Origin: Rathayibacter sp. VKM Ac-2879
Lineage (GTDB): Bacteria > Actinomycetota > Actinomycetes > Actinomycetales > Microbacteriaceae
Direction: 5' to 3'
Length of the DNA: 64,000 bases
Assembly (NCBI RefSeq): GCF_015351245.1
Contig: NZ_JADKSO010000003.1
Location: 248,001-312,000 of the forward strand
A model generated the notes under the pieces. It had not been told where the DNA came from. It did not search any database and worked only from the letters and a program-made list of their open reading frames with translations. Shown one piece after another: positions 35,104 to 43,637 of the stretch. Each line of letters begins with the position of its first letter. Positions within the stretch are counted from its first letter, which is position 1. The translations under genes were made by a program, and so were the position numbers.

Positions 35104-35142
35104 TTGCACGCCGCCGAGACGCCCGATATGTTGACTTCAACA
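35104..35142 (+). promoter_or_regulatory. xylA promoter with overlapping palindromic operator
   Basis: A -35 TTGCAC (35104-35109) and -10 TATGTT (35127-35132) are separated by 17 bp. The operator TGTTGACTTCAACA (35129-35142) overlaps the -10 box, with perfect TGTTGA/TCAACA arms. It differs by one base from the palindrome in front of the GH43 gene at 54852. Repression by promoter occlusion is inferred. Confidence 0.6.
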
Positions 35143-35177
35143 ACAATTCGGCGACGTCGCCGGAAAGGATCGGATCC

Positions 35178-36368
35178 ATGTCCCTGACCCCCACTCGTGC
35201 CGACAAGTTCTCGTTCGGCCTCTGGACCATCGGCTACAGCGGGACGGATCCGTTCGGCGGCCCCACTCGGCCGCCGCTCGACGTCGTGCACGCGGTCGAG
35301 AAGCTCGACGAGCTCGGCGCCTACGGACTCACCTTCCACGACGACGATCTCTTCGCCTTCGGCTCGACCAACGCCGAGCGCCAGACCCAGATCGACCGCC
35401 TCAAGGGCGCCCTGGAGTCGACCGGCCTCATCGTCCCGATGGTCACCACCAACCTCTTCAGCGCCCCGGTCTTCAAAGACGGAGGATTCACCTCCAACGA
35501 CCGCGACGTCCGCCGCTTCGCGCTGCGCAAGGTGCTGCGCAATCTCGACCTCGCCGCCGAGCTCGGCGCCAAGACCTTCGTCATGTGGGGCGGCCGCGAG
35601 GGCGCCGAATACGACTCGGCAAAGGACATCCGCGCCGCTCTCGAGCGGTACCGCGAGGCCGTCAACCTGCTCGGCGACTACGTCACCGACAGGGGCTACG
35701 ACATCCGCTTCGCGATCGAGCCCAAGCCGAACGAGCCCCGCGGCGACATTCTCCTGCCGACCCTCGGCCACGCGATCGCGTTCATCGACTCCCTCGAGCG
35801 CCCCGAGCTGGTCGGTGTGAACCCCGAGGTGGGCCACGAGCAGATGGCGGGCCTGAACTTCGCCGCCGGCATCGCCCAGGCGCTGTACCACGGCAAGCTC
35901 TTCCACATCGACCTCAACGGCCAGCGCGGCATCAAGTACGACCAGGACCTCGTCTTCGGCCACGGCGACCTGCACAACGCGTTCGCACTCGTCGACCTGC
36001 TCGAGAACGGCGGCCCCGGCGGCGTGCCCGCCTATGACGGCCCGCGCCACTTCGACTACAAGCCCTCGCGCACCGAAGACGAGACCGGCGTCTGGGACTC
36101 CGCCTCGGCCAACATGCGCACCTACCTCCTGCTTAAGGAACGTACCGCGGCCTTCCGCGCCGACCCCGAGGTGCAGGATGCGCTGGCCGCCGCGAAGGTC
36201 GACGAGCTCGCCACGCCGACGCTCGGCGAGGGCGAGTCGTATGACGACCTGCTCGCCGACTCCGCGTCGTTCGAGTCGTTCGACACCGATGTCTACTTCG
36301 GCGGCAAGGGCTTCGGCTTCGTGCGCCTCCAGCAGCTCGCCACCGAGCACCTGCTCGGCGCCCGCTGA
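35178..36368 (+). CDS. xylA: Xylose isomerase
   Basis: A 396-residue actinobacterial-type (class I) xylose isomerase converting D-xylose to D-xylulose. It starts [20 protein letters not shown]. The catalytic histidine is in [14 protein letters not shown], and metal-binding regions include [27 protein letters not shown] and [21 protein letters not shown] 35178 has GGAAAGGA upstream. It leads an operon with xylB, 64 bp downstream, and is divergent from the ROK repressor. Length matches Streptomyces-type enzymes. Confidence 0.97.
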   Translation: MSLTPTRADKFSFGLWTIGYSGTDPFGGPTRPPLDVVHAVEKLDELGAYGLTFHDDDLFAFGSTNAERQTQIDRLKGALESTGLIVPMVTTNLFSAPVFKDGGFTSNDRDVRRFALRKVLRNLDLAAELGAKTFVMWGGREGAEYDSAKDIRAALERYREAVNLLGDYVTDRGYDIRFAIEPKPNEPRGDILLPTLGHAIAFIDSLERPELVGVNPEVGHEQMAGLNFAAGIAQALYHGKLFHIDLNGQRGIKYDQDLVFGHGDLHNAFALVDLLENGGPGGVPAYDGPRHFDYKPSRTEDETGVWDSASANMRTYLLLKERTAAFRADPEVQDALAAAKVDELATPTLGEGESYDDLLADSASFESFDTDVYFGGKGFGFVRLQQLATEHLLGAR

Positions 36369-36400
36369 TCCGCCTCCCTCCTGGGCGGGCATCTCGTGAG

Positions 36401-36429
36401 GTGTCCGCCGCGATCCAGAGAACGGACAC
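36401..36429 (+). promoter_or_regulatory. Small dyad in front of xylB
   Basis: GTGTCCG (36401-36407) and CGGACAC (36423-36429) form a 7-bp hairpin with a 15-nt loop. It ends three bases before the xylB ATG, so it would cover the ribosome-binding region. It could lower xylB translation relative to xylA. Confidence 0.4.
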
Positions 36430-36432
36430 GCG

Positions 36433-37818
36433 ATGACGCTCGTCGCCGGAGTCGACTCCTCGACCCAGAGCTGCAAGGTGGTCGTACGCGACCTCGAGAC
36501 GGGGGCTGTGGTGCGCACCGGCCGTGCGAGCCACCCCGACGGCACCGAGGTCGATCCGGCCGCGTGGTGGGAGGCGCTCCAGCTCGCTCTCGCCGATGCC
36601 GGCGGCCTCGACGACGTCGCCGCGCTCTCGGTCGGCGGCCAGCAGCACGGCATGGTCGTCCTTGATAGCGAGGGACGCGTCATTCGACCCGCGCTTCTGT
36701 GGAACGACACTCGTAGCGCGTCCGCGGCGACCGCGTTGCTCGACGAGCTGGGCGCGGAGGCGTGGGCGGAGCGCACGGGATCGGTCCCCGTCGCCTCCTT
36801 CACGGCGACGAAGCTGCGCTGGTTGCGCGACGCCGAGCCCGAGAACGCCGCCCGCGTCGCCGCCGTGGCGCTCCCCCACGACTGGCTGACCTGGCGCCTG
36901 CTCGGCTACGGCCCCGGCTCCGCGCGCGGGCCGCGGCTCGACGCGCTCACGACCGATCGCTCCGACGCCTCCGGCACCTCCTACTGGGGCGCCGACGGCT
37001 ACGACCTCGAGCTGCTCGAGCGCGCGCTCGGCCACCGACCGCTGCTCCCCCGGGTCCTCGGCCCCTCGGAGGCGGCAGGACGGACCGACGCCGGCCTCGT
37101 CGTCGGGCCTGGCGCGGGCGACAACGCCGCTGCCGCGCTCGGGCTCGGCGCAGGACCGGGCGACGTGGTCGTCAGTATCGGCACGAGCGGCACGGTGTTC
37201 GCTGTGACGGAGGACCCGGTGCGCGACGCCTCCGGGACCGTCGCCGGCTTCGCCGACGCGAGCGGACGGTTCTTGCCGCTCGTCGCCACGCTGAACGCCG
37301 CGCGGGTGCTCGGCTCGACCGCTGCGCTGCTCGGGTGTGACGTCGACGAGTTCGCGGCCCTCGCGCTCGAGGCGGAGGCGGGGGCCGGTGGCCTCGTGCT
37401 CGTCCCGTATTTCGAGGGCGAGCGCACCCCCAATCTGCCCGAGGCGACGGCGAGCCTGCAGGGGATGACGATCGCGTCCACCACTCGGCCGAACCTCGCC
37501 CGGGCTGCCATCGAGGGGATGCTGTGCGGGCTCGCCGACGGGCTCGACGCGGTACGCGGGCAGGGTGTTCAGGCCCGGCGTCTCCTCCTCATCGGCGGTG
37601 CGGCCCAGAACAGGGCGGTGCAGCTCGCGGCCTCGCAGGTGTTCGACGTGCCGGTGGTCGTTCCGACGCCGGGCGAGTACGTCGCTGATGGCGCGGCGGT
37701 ACAGGCGGCGTGGGTCGTGACCGGCTCACGCCCCACCTGGGCCGTCACCGTGGTGGCCGAGCCCGCTCCAGACCACCGCCCGGTCATCCGCGAGCAGTAC
37801 GCCGCCGCCCGGGCCTGA
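36433..37818 (+). CDS. xylB: Xylulokinase
   Basis: A 461-residue FGGY-family kinase phosphorylating D-xylulose. Signature parts are [14 protein letters not shown] at the N-terminus (phosphate-binding loop), [14 protein letters not shown] with [11 protein letters not shown] (substrate region), and [32 protein letters not shown] and [17 protein letters not shown], the ATP-site motif, follow. Length is slightly short but complete. The operon with xylA delivers xylulose-5-phosphate to the pentose phosphate pathway. Confidence 0.96.
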   Translation: MTLVAGVDSSTQSCKVVVRDLETGAVVRTGRASHPDGTEVDPAAWWEALQLALADAGGLDDVAALSVGGQQHGMVVLDSEGRVIRPALLWNDTRSASAATALLDELGAEAWAERTGSVPVASFTATKLRWLRDAEPENAARVAAVALPHDWLTWRLLGYGPGSARGPRLDALTTDRSDASGTSYWGADGYDLELLERALGHRPLLPRVLGPSEAAGRTDAGLVVGPGAGDNAAAALGLGAGPGDVVVSIGTSGTVFAVTEDPVRDASGTVAGFADASGRFLPLVATLNAARVLGSTAALLGCDVDEFAALALEAEAGAGGLVLVPYFEGERTPNLPEATASLQGMTIASTTRPNLARAAIEGMLCGLADGLDAVRGQGVQARRLLLIGGAAQNRAVQLAASQVFDVPVVVPTPGEYVADGAAVQAAWVVTGSRPTWAVTVVAEPAPDHRPVIREQYAAARA

Positions 37819-38017
37819 CCGTGCGCCTCCACTCGCGAAGGGCTGTGGGAGGGGCGCCGGCCTCAGCGGGCTGGCACGTCGACCCCGGCGCGGTGCGAGG
37901 CGATCCACGAGATGAGCGCGGCGTCACGGGTGCCGGGGCGCGTTCTCGAGGTGCGGAGAGCGTCGTCGAGTCCCTTCGGACGCGTCGCCCCCGGCGCTCC
38001 GAGGCCGAGCGGCGCCC

Positions 38018-38668
38018 TCACGGTGCCGTCTCGCCCGTCGGCCCCGAGACGGAGTCCACCCCGACGCCCCCGACCGGCTCGCCCTGCCACGACGTCAGCG
38101 ACCATCGCATGCCCGAGCCCTCGAGCACGACGACCCCGGTGTTCTCAAGCAGATGCTCGGAGACGAACCGCGCGTCGAGGTCCGCCGCCCGCATCCCGGC
38201 CCAGCAGCGGATGGCGGCACCGTGGCTGATCATCGCGACGCTCCCGTGCCCACTCGACTCCGCCTCCGCGACGACCGCGTCGTAGCGTGCCGCGAATTCG
38301 TCGCCGGTCTCGCCACCCGCCAGACGGAGCGAGGTCTCGCCGTTCGCCCAGCGGAACACCGTGCCCATGTACTCGCGGACCGCCTCCTCGTCGCCGCGCA
38401 TCTCCAGCCCCGCGGCCGCGATCTCGCGGATGCCGGCCCGTTCGATCGGCTCCAGCCCGAGGGCGGAGGCGAGAGGCGCCGCCGTCTCGTGGGTGCGCCT
38501 CATCGTCGAGACGAAGAGGGCGCCGATCCGTTCCCCCGCCATGGTCGCGGGCAGGGCCTCGGCCTGTTCGTTCCCGAGCGGGGTCAGACCCGGACCGGGA
38601 AGACGGGTGTCGAGCAAGCCCGCGACGTTCGAGAGGGTCTGGCCGTGCCGGATGAGAAGGAGGCGCAT
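38018..38668 (-). CDS. Histidine phosphatase family protein
   Basis: A 216-residue phosphoglycerate-mutase-like phosphatase. The catalytic RHG is in LLLIRHGQTLSNVAG (residues 3-17), with TPLGNEQAEAL, VSTMRRTHETAAPL and the second histidine in VAMISHGAAIRCW. The C-terminal tail (VGGVGVDSVSGPTGETAP) is low complexity. ATG 38668 is chosen because the signature begins immediately after. Substrate unknown; it is convergent with xylB and I see no strong hairpin between them. Confidence 0.9.
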   Translation of the reverse strand: MRLLLIRHGQTLSNVAGLLDTRLPGPGLTPLGNEQAEALPATMAGERIGALFVSTMRRTHETAAPLASALGLEPIERAGIREIAAAGLEMRGDEEAVREYMGTVFRWANGETSLRLAGGETGDEFAARYDAVVAEAESSGHGSVAMISHGAAIRCWAGMRAADLDARFVSEHLLENTGVVVLEGSGMRWSLTSWQGEPVGGVGVDSVSGPTGETAP

Positions 38669-38813
38669 CCGCCCACGGTACCCGCGAAGACACGGCGGGC
38701 CGCCCCGAAAGTGACGTTCCGCGAGGGCGGCCATTGCAGCCGCTCCTCGGCGCTGGCACGATGGGGCGTCCGCCCTCTCGATCCTGCGCGGACCCGACAG
38801 GAAGAGCACCGAC

Positions 38814-39260
38814 ATGGTCAGCGACACCGGCTTCACCAAGGACGAGCGCGCGGCGATGAAGCAGCGTGCCGCCGAGCTGCGGATCGAGGCGAGACGCCAG
38901 AAGCTCGCCGACAAGGCGACCGCAGAGCGCGAGGATGCGCTGGCCGCGATCGCCGCGATGCGCGACGACGAACGGCCCCTCGCCCAGCTGCTGCACGACG
39001 TGGTCGGCGAGGAGGCGCCCGAGCTGCTCCCGAAGACCTGGTACGGCTTTCCCGCCTATGCCCGCGAGGACGGCAAGGCCGTGATCTTCTTCCAGCCGGG
39101 CGCGAAGTTCGGCACGCGCTACTCGACGATCGGCTTCCAGGACGGGGCACAACTCGACGACGGGACCCTCTGGCCCACCGCCTACGCGATCACGGCCGCC
39201 GACGATGCGACGCGCGCCTCCGTCATCGCCCTCGTGCGCCGAGCGGCGGGCATCGCCTAG
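38814..39260 (+). CDS. DUF1801-like protein
   Basis: A 148-residue soluble protein. The N-terminal third is a charged helix (DERAAMKQRAAELRIEARRQ and onward). The rest, with LLPKTWYGFPAYAREDGKAV, then FFQPGAKFGTRYSTIGFQDG and LWPTAYAI, matches the DUF1801/YdhG-like fold family, known from small proteins of largely unknown function. ATG 38814 is the start; a hairpin follows the stop codon. It is monocistronic, with no functional clue from its neighbours. Confidence 0.75.
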   Translation: MVSDTGFTKDERAAMKQRAAELRIEARRQKLADKATAEREDALAAIAAMRDDERPLAQLLHDVVGEEAPELLPKTWYGFPAYAREDGKAVIFFQPGAKFGTRYSTIGFQDGAQLDDGTLWPTAYAITAADDATRASVIALVRRAAGIA

Positions 39261-39267
39261 CACCATC

Positions 39268-39297
39268 GAGGGGGTCTGCGCCTCGCGGCAGACCCTC
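39268..39297. terminator. Hairpin between convergent DUF1801 and lacI genes
   Basis: GGGTCTGC (39272-39279) pairs with GCAGACCC (39288-39295), extendable by GAG/CTC with a small bulge. It abuts the lacI stop codon at 39296 and lies 11 bases after the DUF1801 stop. A shared terminator is likely. Confidence 0.5.
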
Positions 39298-40309
39298 AGC
39301 CCGAGGACTCGCGCGGAACCAGTCGCACCGGCATGAGCCGCACGCCGGGGGTCGAGCGCCCGTGGATGGCCGCGGAAAGCTCCTCCGCTGCGGCGCGTCC
39401 GAGCGTCTCGAGCATCATGTCGACGCTCGAGAGGGGCGGACGTGCGGCCTCGACGAGCATCTCCCAGTTGTCGAAGCCGATGACGGCGATGTCTTGCGGC
39501 ACGCGACGCCCGCGCTCGCGGAGGTGGTCGAGTGCGCCGCGCGCGATCTGATCGCTCGCGCAGATCACGGCGTCGAGGTCGGGATGCGCCGTCAGGAGCG
39601 TCTCGGCGCACTGCCGACCCCAGCTCTCTGACCACTGCCCGTAGAGGACGTCGCCGCCGGCGAGCGGAAGGCCGGCCTCGGCGAGGGCCGACTCCACGCC
39701 GCGGGCTCGATCGCTGGCGGCCGTGTAGCTCGGCTCGCCGTTGATGAGGGCGATCCTGCGGCGTCCGCGTTCGATCAGGTGCCGAGCGGCGAGCACGCCC
39801 GCCTGTGCGTTGTCCGGGGTGAATGACGAGTCACGAGGATCCTCCGAGGGCGCGTAGGCGTAGACCACCGGCACCGGGATCGTGCGGGTGATCGAGGGGC
39901 GCGGGTTCGTGGTGCGCCCGAGCACGACGATGCCGTCGACGCGTTTGGCGAGCAGGTTCTTGATGTGGTGCTGCTCGCGGATGGAGTCGCCGCGCGCGTC
40001 GCACAGGAACACCGAGGTCGAGCCGGCGCCGAACGCGTCCTCGGCCCCCAGCAGCACGGGCAGGACGAAACGATTGTCGAGATCGTTGGTCAGCATCCCG
40101 ATCGTGCCGGTGCGGCGTGAGTTGAGCGCCTGAGCGAACGGATTCGGGGTGAACGACAGCGCTTCCGCGGCGTCGAGAACCCTCTGACGCGTTTCGGCCC
40201 TCACCTGGTCGCGCCCGTTGAGGGCCTTGGAGGCGGTGGCGATGGAGACGCCAGCGGCGGCGGCGACATCGCTGAGGGTGACCGCCCCCGTGGTTTTGCG
40301 TGGCGCCAT
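39296..40309 (-). CDS. LacI-family regulator of the GH127/ABC operon
   Basis: A 337-residue repressor. The helix-turn-helix is TLSDVAAAAGVSIATASKAL with hinge NPFAQALNSRRTGTIGML. The periplasmic-binding-like effector domain continues with RVDGIVVLGRTT, AARHLIERGRRRIALINGEP and IAVIGFDNWEMLVEAARPPL. ATG 40309 has GAAGGGA six bases upstream, and the upstream open frame is discarded. It is divergent from the sugar-binding protein gene, whose promoter region carries a large dyad that is the probable operator. Confidence 0.9.
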   Translation of the reverse strand: MAPRKTTGAVTLSDVAAAAGVSIATASKALNGRDQVRAETRQRVLDAAEALSFTPNPFAQALNSRRTGTIGMLTNDLDNRFVLPVLLGAEDAFGAGSTSVFLCDARGDSIREQHHIKNLLAKRVDGIVVLGRTTNPRPSITRTIPVPVVYAYAPSEDPRDSSFTPDNAQAGVLAARHLIERGRRRIALINGEPSYTAASDRARGVESALAEAGLPLAGGDVLYGQWSESWGRQCAETLLTAHPDLDAVICASDQIARGALDHLRERGRRVPQDIAVIGFDNWEMLVEAARPPLSSVDMMLETLGRAAAEELSAAIHGRSTPGVRLMPVRLVPRESSG

Positions 40310-40360
40310 GTGCCGTCCCTTCCGGGCACGCTCGGCGCCTCCCGCCGATCTTCCCATGTG

Positions 40361-40478
40361 CGACCGAAAAAAAGAAAAGACCGAAAACCTGATTCTCCTT
40401 GACGCCACAGCCTGACGTGCCTAGGTTGAACCCGCAGAAAGTGGTTTCGGTTCTCGATCGTTCGAGACCGACTTTCTG
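40361..40478 (+). promoter_or_regulatory. Promoter, A-rich upstream element and operator dyad of the GH127/ABC operon
   Basis: A -35 TTGACG (40399-40404) and -10 TAGGTT (40422-40427) are 17 bp apart. Just upstream an A-rich run (40361-40388, with GACCGAAAA twice) resembles an UP element. Immediately downstream is an interrupted dyad: CAGAAAGT (40435-40442) with ACTTTCTG (40471-40478), and inside it TCTCGA (40452-40457) with TCGAGA (40462-40467). A LacI dimer bound there would sit at about +1 to +45 and block transcription. Confidence 0.6.
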
Positions 40479-40508
40479 AGGAATCCATCAACGACGAAGG
40501 GATCATCC

Positions 40509-41762
40509 GTGATGACGAGGAAGTACGCGCGGGGCCTCGCCGCCGCCGTCATTCTGGGGACGGCCGCTGCCGCCCTGACCGGCTGCGCAGCAGGCTCAGG
40601 AGGCGACTCGACCTCCGCCGCGGGCGGCACCTACACGTTCTGGGATCCGTATCCCCAGTTCGACTCCTCCTCCGCCTGGTCGAAGCTCATCGACAGCTGC
40701 GGGACCCAGGCCGGGGTCACCATCGAGCGCACCGGCTACGACACGACCGACTTGACCAACAAGGCGCTCCTTGCCGGCCAGCAGGGCAACTCGCCCGACA
40801 TGCTGCTCGTCGACAACCCTGTCGTGTCGACGCTCGCCGACGCGGGCATCCTCACGACGACCGCCGAGAGCGGCCTCTCGACGACCGGCATCGACGCGAA
40901 CATCCTCGCGGCCGGCCAGAGCGGAAGCGACACGTTCGGCGTGCCGATCGGCGCCAACACGCTGGCCCTGTACTACAACAAGGCCGTCCTGCAGAAGGCA
41001 GGCGTGGACGCCTCGTCGATCAAGGACTGGGCCAGCCTCACCGACGCGCTCGGAAAGGTCACCGCCTCCGGAGGCAAGGGCATCACGTTCTCCGCCATCG
41101 GCACCGAAGAGGGCAGCTTCCAGTTCCTCCCCTGGTTCTGGGGCTCCGGTGCCGACCTGACCACGCTCGACTCTCCGCAGGCCGTCGACGCCCTGTCGCT
41201 CTGGACCGACTGGGTGAAGAAGGGCTACGCACCCAACTCCGTCATCGGCAACACGCAGACCACCAGTTGGCAGGAGTTCGCGACCGGCGAGTACGCGTTC
41301 GGCGAGAACGGCACCTGGCAGCTGGCCAACGCGAAGTCCTCGGGCATCGACTACGGCATCCTCAACATCCCGGCCATGTCCGGCGGTTCCGCGCCCGCAC
41401 CGACCGGAGGCGAGTTCCTCACCATCCCCGTGCAGAAGGACACGGCCCGCTACGCCACATCCAAGGCGATCTCCGAGTGCCTGACCTCAACCGCCAACCT
41501 GGTCACGACCGACAACACCCTCTCGTACATCGCCCCGACGGCCGATGCGCAGAAGGCGCAGGTCGCCAGCAACCCCGACCTCGAGCCGTGGGTCTCGGCC
41601 GTGCAGGCCGCCAAGGGCCGCACCTCGGACGACCTGGGCACCAAGTACCCGAAGATCTCGGAGCAGCTGTGGGGCGCGGTGCAGAACGCGCTGAGCGGCT
41701 CGAAGTCGCCCCAAGACGCCCTGACGGCCGCGCAGTCGGCTGCCGCCGCCGCCACGAAGTGA
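40509..41762 (+). CDS. Sugar ABC transporter substrate-binding lipoprotein (family 1)
   Basis: A 417-residue extracellular binding protein. The signal peptide ends at lipobox LTGC (ALTGCAAGSGG), so the mature protein is lipid-anchored. The body (YTFWDPYPQFDSSSAW, then GVPIGANTLALYYNKAVLQK) is a CUT1-type solute-binding fold. GTG 40509 directly precedes ATG 40512; GAAGG lies at good spacing for the GTG. It leads an operon with two permeases and a GH127 enzyme, so the ligand is probably an arabinose-containing oligosaccharide (inference). Confidence 0.92.
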   Translation: MMTRKYARGLAAAVILGTAAAALTGCAAGSGGDSTSAAGGTYTFWDPYPQFDSSSAWSKLIDSCGTQAGVTIERTGYDTTDLTNKALLAGQQGNSPDMLLVDNPVVSTLADAGILTTTAESGLSTTGIDANILAAGQSGSDTFGVPIGANTLALYYNKAVLQKAGVDASSIKDWASLTDALGKVTASGGKGITFSAIGTEEGSFQFLPWFWGSGADLTTLDSPQAVDALSLWTDWVKKGYAPNSVIGNTQTTSWQEFATGEYAFGENGTWQLANAKSSGIDYGILNIPAMSGGSAPAPTGGEFLTIPVQKDTARYATSKAISECLTSTANLVTTDNTLSYIAPTADAQKAQVASNPDLEPWVSAVQAAKGRTSDDLGTKYPKISEQLWGAVQNALSGSKSPQDALTAAQSAAAAATK

Positions 41763-41814
41763 CCGACCGCCGGGCCGGTGCCTCACGCACCGGCCCGGCA
41801 CTCAGGAGAGACAG

Positions 41815-42795
41815 ATGACCACCGCCACCGAGACCGTCGGCCTTTCGCGCCGCGGTCGCAGCTCCACCGACGACCCTCTCGCAGCCAAGGCCTCGACCAG
41901 GCGCTCGCATCGCCCCGACCGTAGTCGGCTCGCGGCGGCAGCGTTCCTCCTCCCGCTGGTCGTCTACCTGCTCGTCTTCTACGCCTTCCCCCTCTATCGC
42001 AACGTCGAGCTGAGCCTGAAGAACTACACGGTCCGCTCGTTCGTGCAGGGCAACGCCCCCTTCGTCGGGCTCGACAACTACATCAAGGTCTTCCAGGACT
42101 CGACCTTCGGGCCGGCCCTGCTGCACACGGCGATCTTCACCGTCGTGTCGATCGTGTTCCAGTTCGGCCTCGGGCTCGCGCTGGCCGTGTTCTTCTACCG
42201 AGTGTTCCCGCTGTCCTCCACTCTGCGGGCACTGTTCCTCGTGCCGTGGCTGCTTCCCCTGATCGTGTCGGCGTCGACCTGGTCATGGATGCTGAACAGC
42301 GACTCCGGCATCGTCAACTCGTTCCTGGAGTCGTTCGGCATCGGCCAGATCAACTGGCTCACCTCGCCGAGCACCTCGCTGCTCGCGGTCCTCATCGCGA
42401 ACATCTGGATCGGCATCCCGTTCAATCTGGTGATCCTCTATTCCGGCCTGCAGAACATCTCGCAGGACCTCTACGAGGCCGCCTCCCTCGACGGGGCGAA
42501 CGGACTGCAGAAGTTCTGGCGTATCACCCTCCCCCTGCTGCGCCCCGTCTCGGCGATCACGATCCTCCTCGGTCTCGTCTACACCCTGAAGGTGTTCGAC
42601 ATCATCTGGATCATGACCAAGGGCGGTCCGGCCGACTCCTCGACCACCCTCGCCACCTGGACCTATCAGCTCGGATTCGGCTCGATGCTCCCCGATTTCG
42701 GGCCTGCAGCGGCGGTCGGCAACCTGCTGATCGTGCTCGCGCTCTTCTTCGGCCTCGTGTACATCCGCGTCCAGCGCAAGCAGGCCGACGCATGA
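41815..42795 (+). CDS. Sugar ABC transporter permease 1 (MalF/UgpA type)
   Basis: A 326-residue inner-membrane permease with about six helices. The first is LAAAAFLLPLVVYLLVFYAF, and the ATPase-contacting EAA loop is EAASLDGANGLQKFWRITLP. The N-terminal 40 residues are cytoplasmic and basic. It follows the binding-protein gene by 52 bp, and its TGA overlaps the next ATG (ATGA). CUT1 family. Confidence 0.95.
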   Translation: MTTATETVGLSRRGRSSTDDPLAAKASTRRSHRPDRSRLAAAAFLLPLVVYLLVFYAFPLYRNVELSLKNYTVRSFVQGNAPFVGLDNYIKVFQDSTFGPALLHTAIFTVVSIVFQFGLGLALAVFFYRVFPLSSTLRALFLVPWLLPLIVSASTWSWMLNSDSGIVNSFLESFGIGQINWLTSPSTSLLAVLIANIWIGIPFNLVILYSGLQNISQDLYEAASLDGANGLQKFWRITLPLLRPVSAITILLGLVYTLKVFDIIWIMTKGGPADSSTTLATWTYQLGFGSMLPDFGPAAAVGNLLIVLALFFGLVYIRVQRKQADA

Positions 42796-43610
42796 CCGCC
42801 CGTCGCCCGTGGTTCCTCACGGCCCTCGGGATCGTCCTCACGGCGATCATGCTGTTCCCGATCTACTGGATGATCAACGTCTCACTCACGCCCACCGGCC
42901 TGATGCGCAAGGATCCGCCGGACTGGTTCCCCTTCACGCCCACCTTCTCGGGCTACCAGGCGGTGCTCAGCGAGCAGCTGCCCTACCTGGGCACGAGCCT
43001 CATCATCGGTCTCGGCACGGTCGTCCTCACGGTCGTGATCGCCGCTCCCGCCGCCTACTCGCTCGCCAAGCTGAGGCCGCGGGGAGGAAGCGCCCTGTCG
43101 TTCATCCTGCTGATCGCGCAGATGGTCCCGGCGATCATCATGGCGATGGGCTTCTACGCCATCTATCTCAACCTCGGGCTGCTCAACTCGATCCCCGGTC
43201 TGATCGTGGCCGACTCCACCATCGCGGTGCCCTTCGGCGTACTGATCTTCACCGCGTTCATGTCGGGCATCCCGGACGAGCTGACCCAGGCGGCGCGCAT
43301 GGACGGCGCGGGATCGTGGCGCACCTTCATCTCGGTGATCATGCCGATCAGCCGGAACTCGGTCGTGACCGTCTCGCTCTTCTCGTTCCTCTGGGCGTGG
43401 TCGGACTTCATCTTCGCCTCGACGCTAGACAGCGGCGGGAAGCTCCAGCCGATCACCCTCGGCATCTACAAGTACATCGGCAACAACAACCAGGAGTGGA
43501 ACTCGATCATGGCCACCGCCGTCGTCGCCTCGCTCCCGGCGGCCGTGCTCCTCGTCGTCGCTCAGCGGTACGTCTCGGCGGGTGTCACCGCCGGCGCCGT
43601 CAAGGACTGA
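42792..43610 (+). CDS. Sugar ABC transporter permease 2 (MalG/UgpE type)
   Basis: A 272-residue permease. It starts with helix FLTALGIVLTAIMLFPIYWM, and has the EAA-type loop ELTQAARMDGAGSWRTFISVIMP. The start overlaps the preceding stop as ATGA, showing translational coupling. No ATP-binding subunit gene is present in this operon, so a shared multitask ATPase (MsiK/MsmX type) encoded elsewhere is expected. Confidence 0.95.
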   Translation: MTARRPWFLTALGIVLTAIMLFPIYWMINVSLTPTGLMRKDPPDWFPFTPTFSGYQAVLSEQLPYLGTSLIIGLGTVVLTVVIAAPAAYSLAKLRPRGGSALSFILLIAQMVPAIIMAMGFYAIYLNLGLLNSIPGLIVADSTIAVPFGVLIFTAFMSGIPDELTQAARMDGAGSWRTFISVIMPISRNSVVTVSLFSFLWAWSDFIFASTLDSGGKLQPITLGIYKYIGNNNQEWNSIMATAVVASLPAAVLLVVAQRYVSAGVTAGAVKD

Positions 43611-43637
43611 CCCCTTCCAGCCCCTAGGAGAGTTCTC

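Noticed and set aside
37863-38105. 80-residue minus-strand ORF overlapping the end of the histidine phosphatase gene
   Set aside because: Mostly overlaps a real gene in another frame and has no ribosome-binding site; the unique part (DAALISWIASHRAGVDVPAR) matches nothing I recognise. A remnant cannot be excluded.
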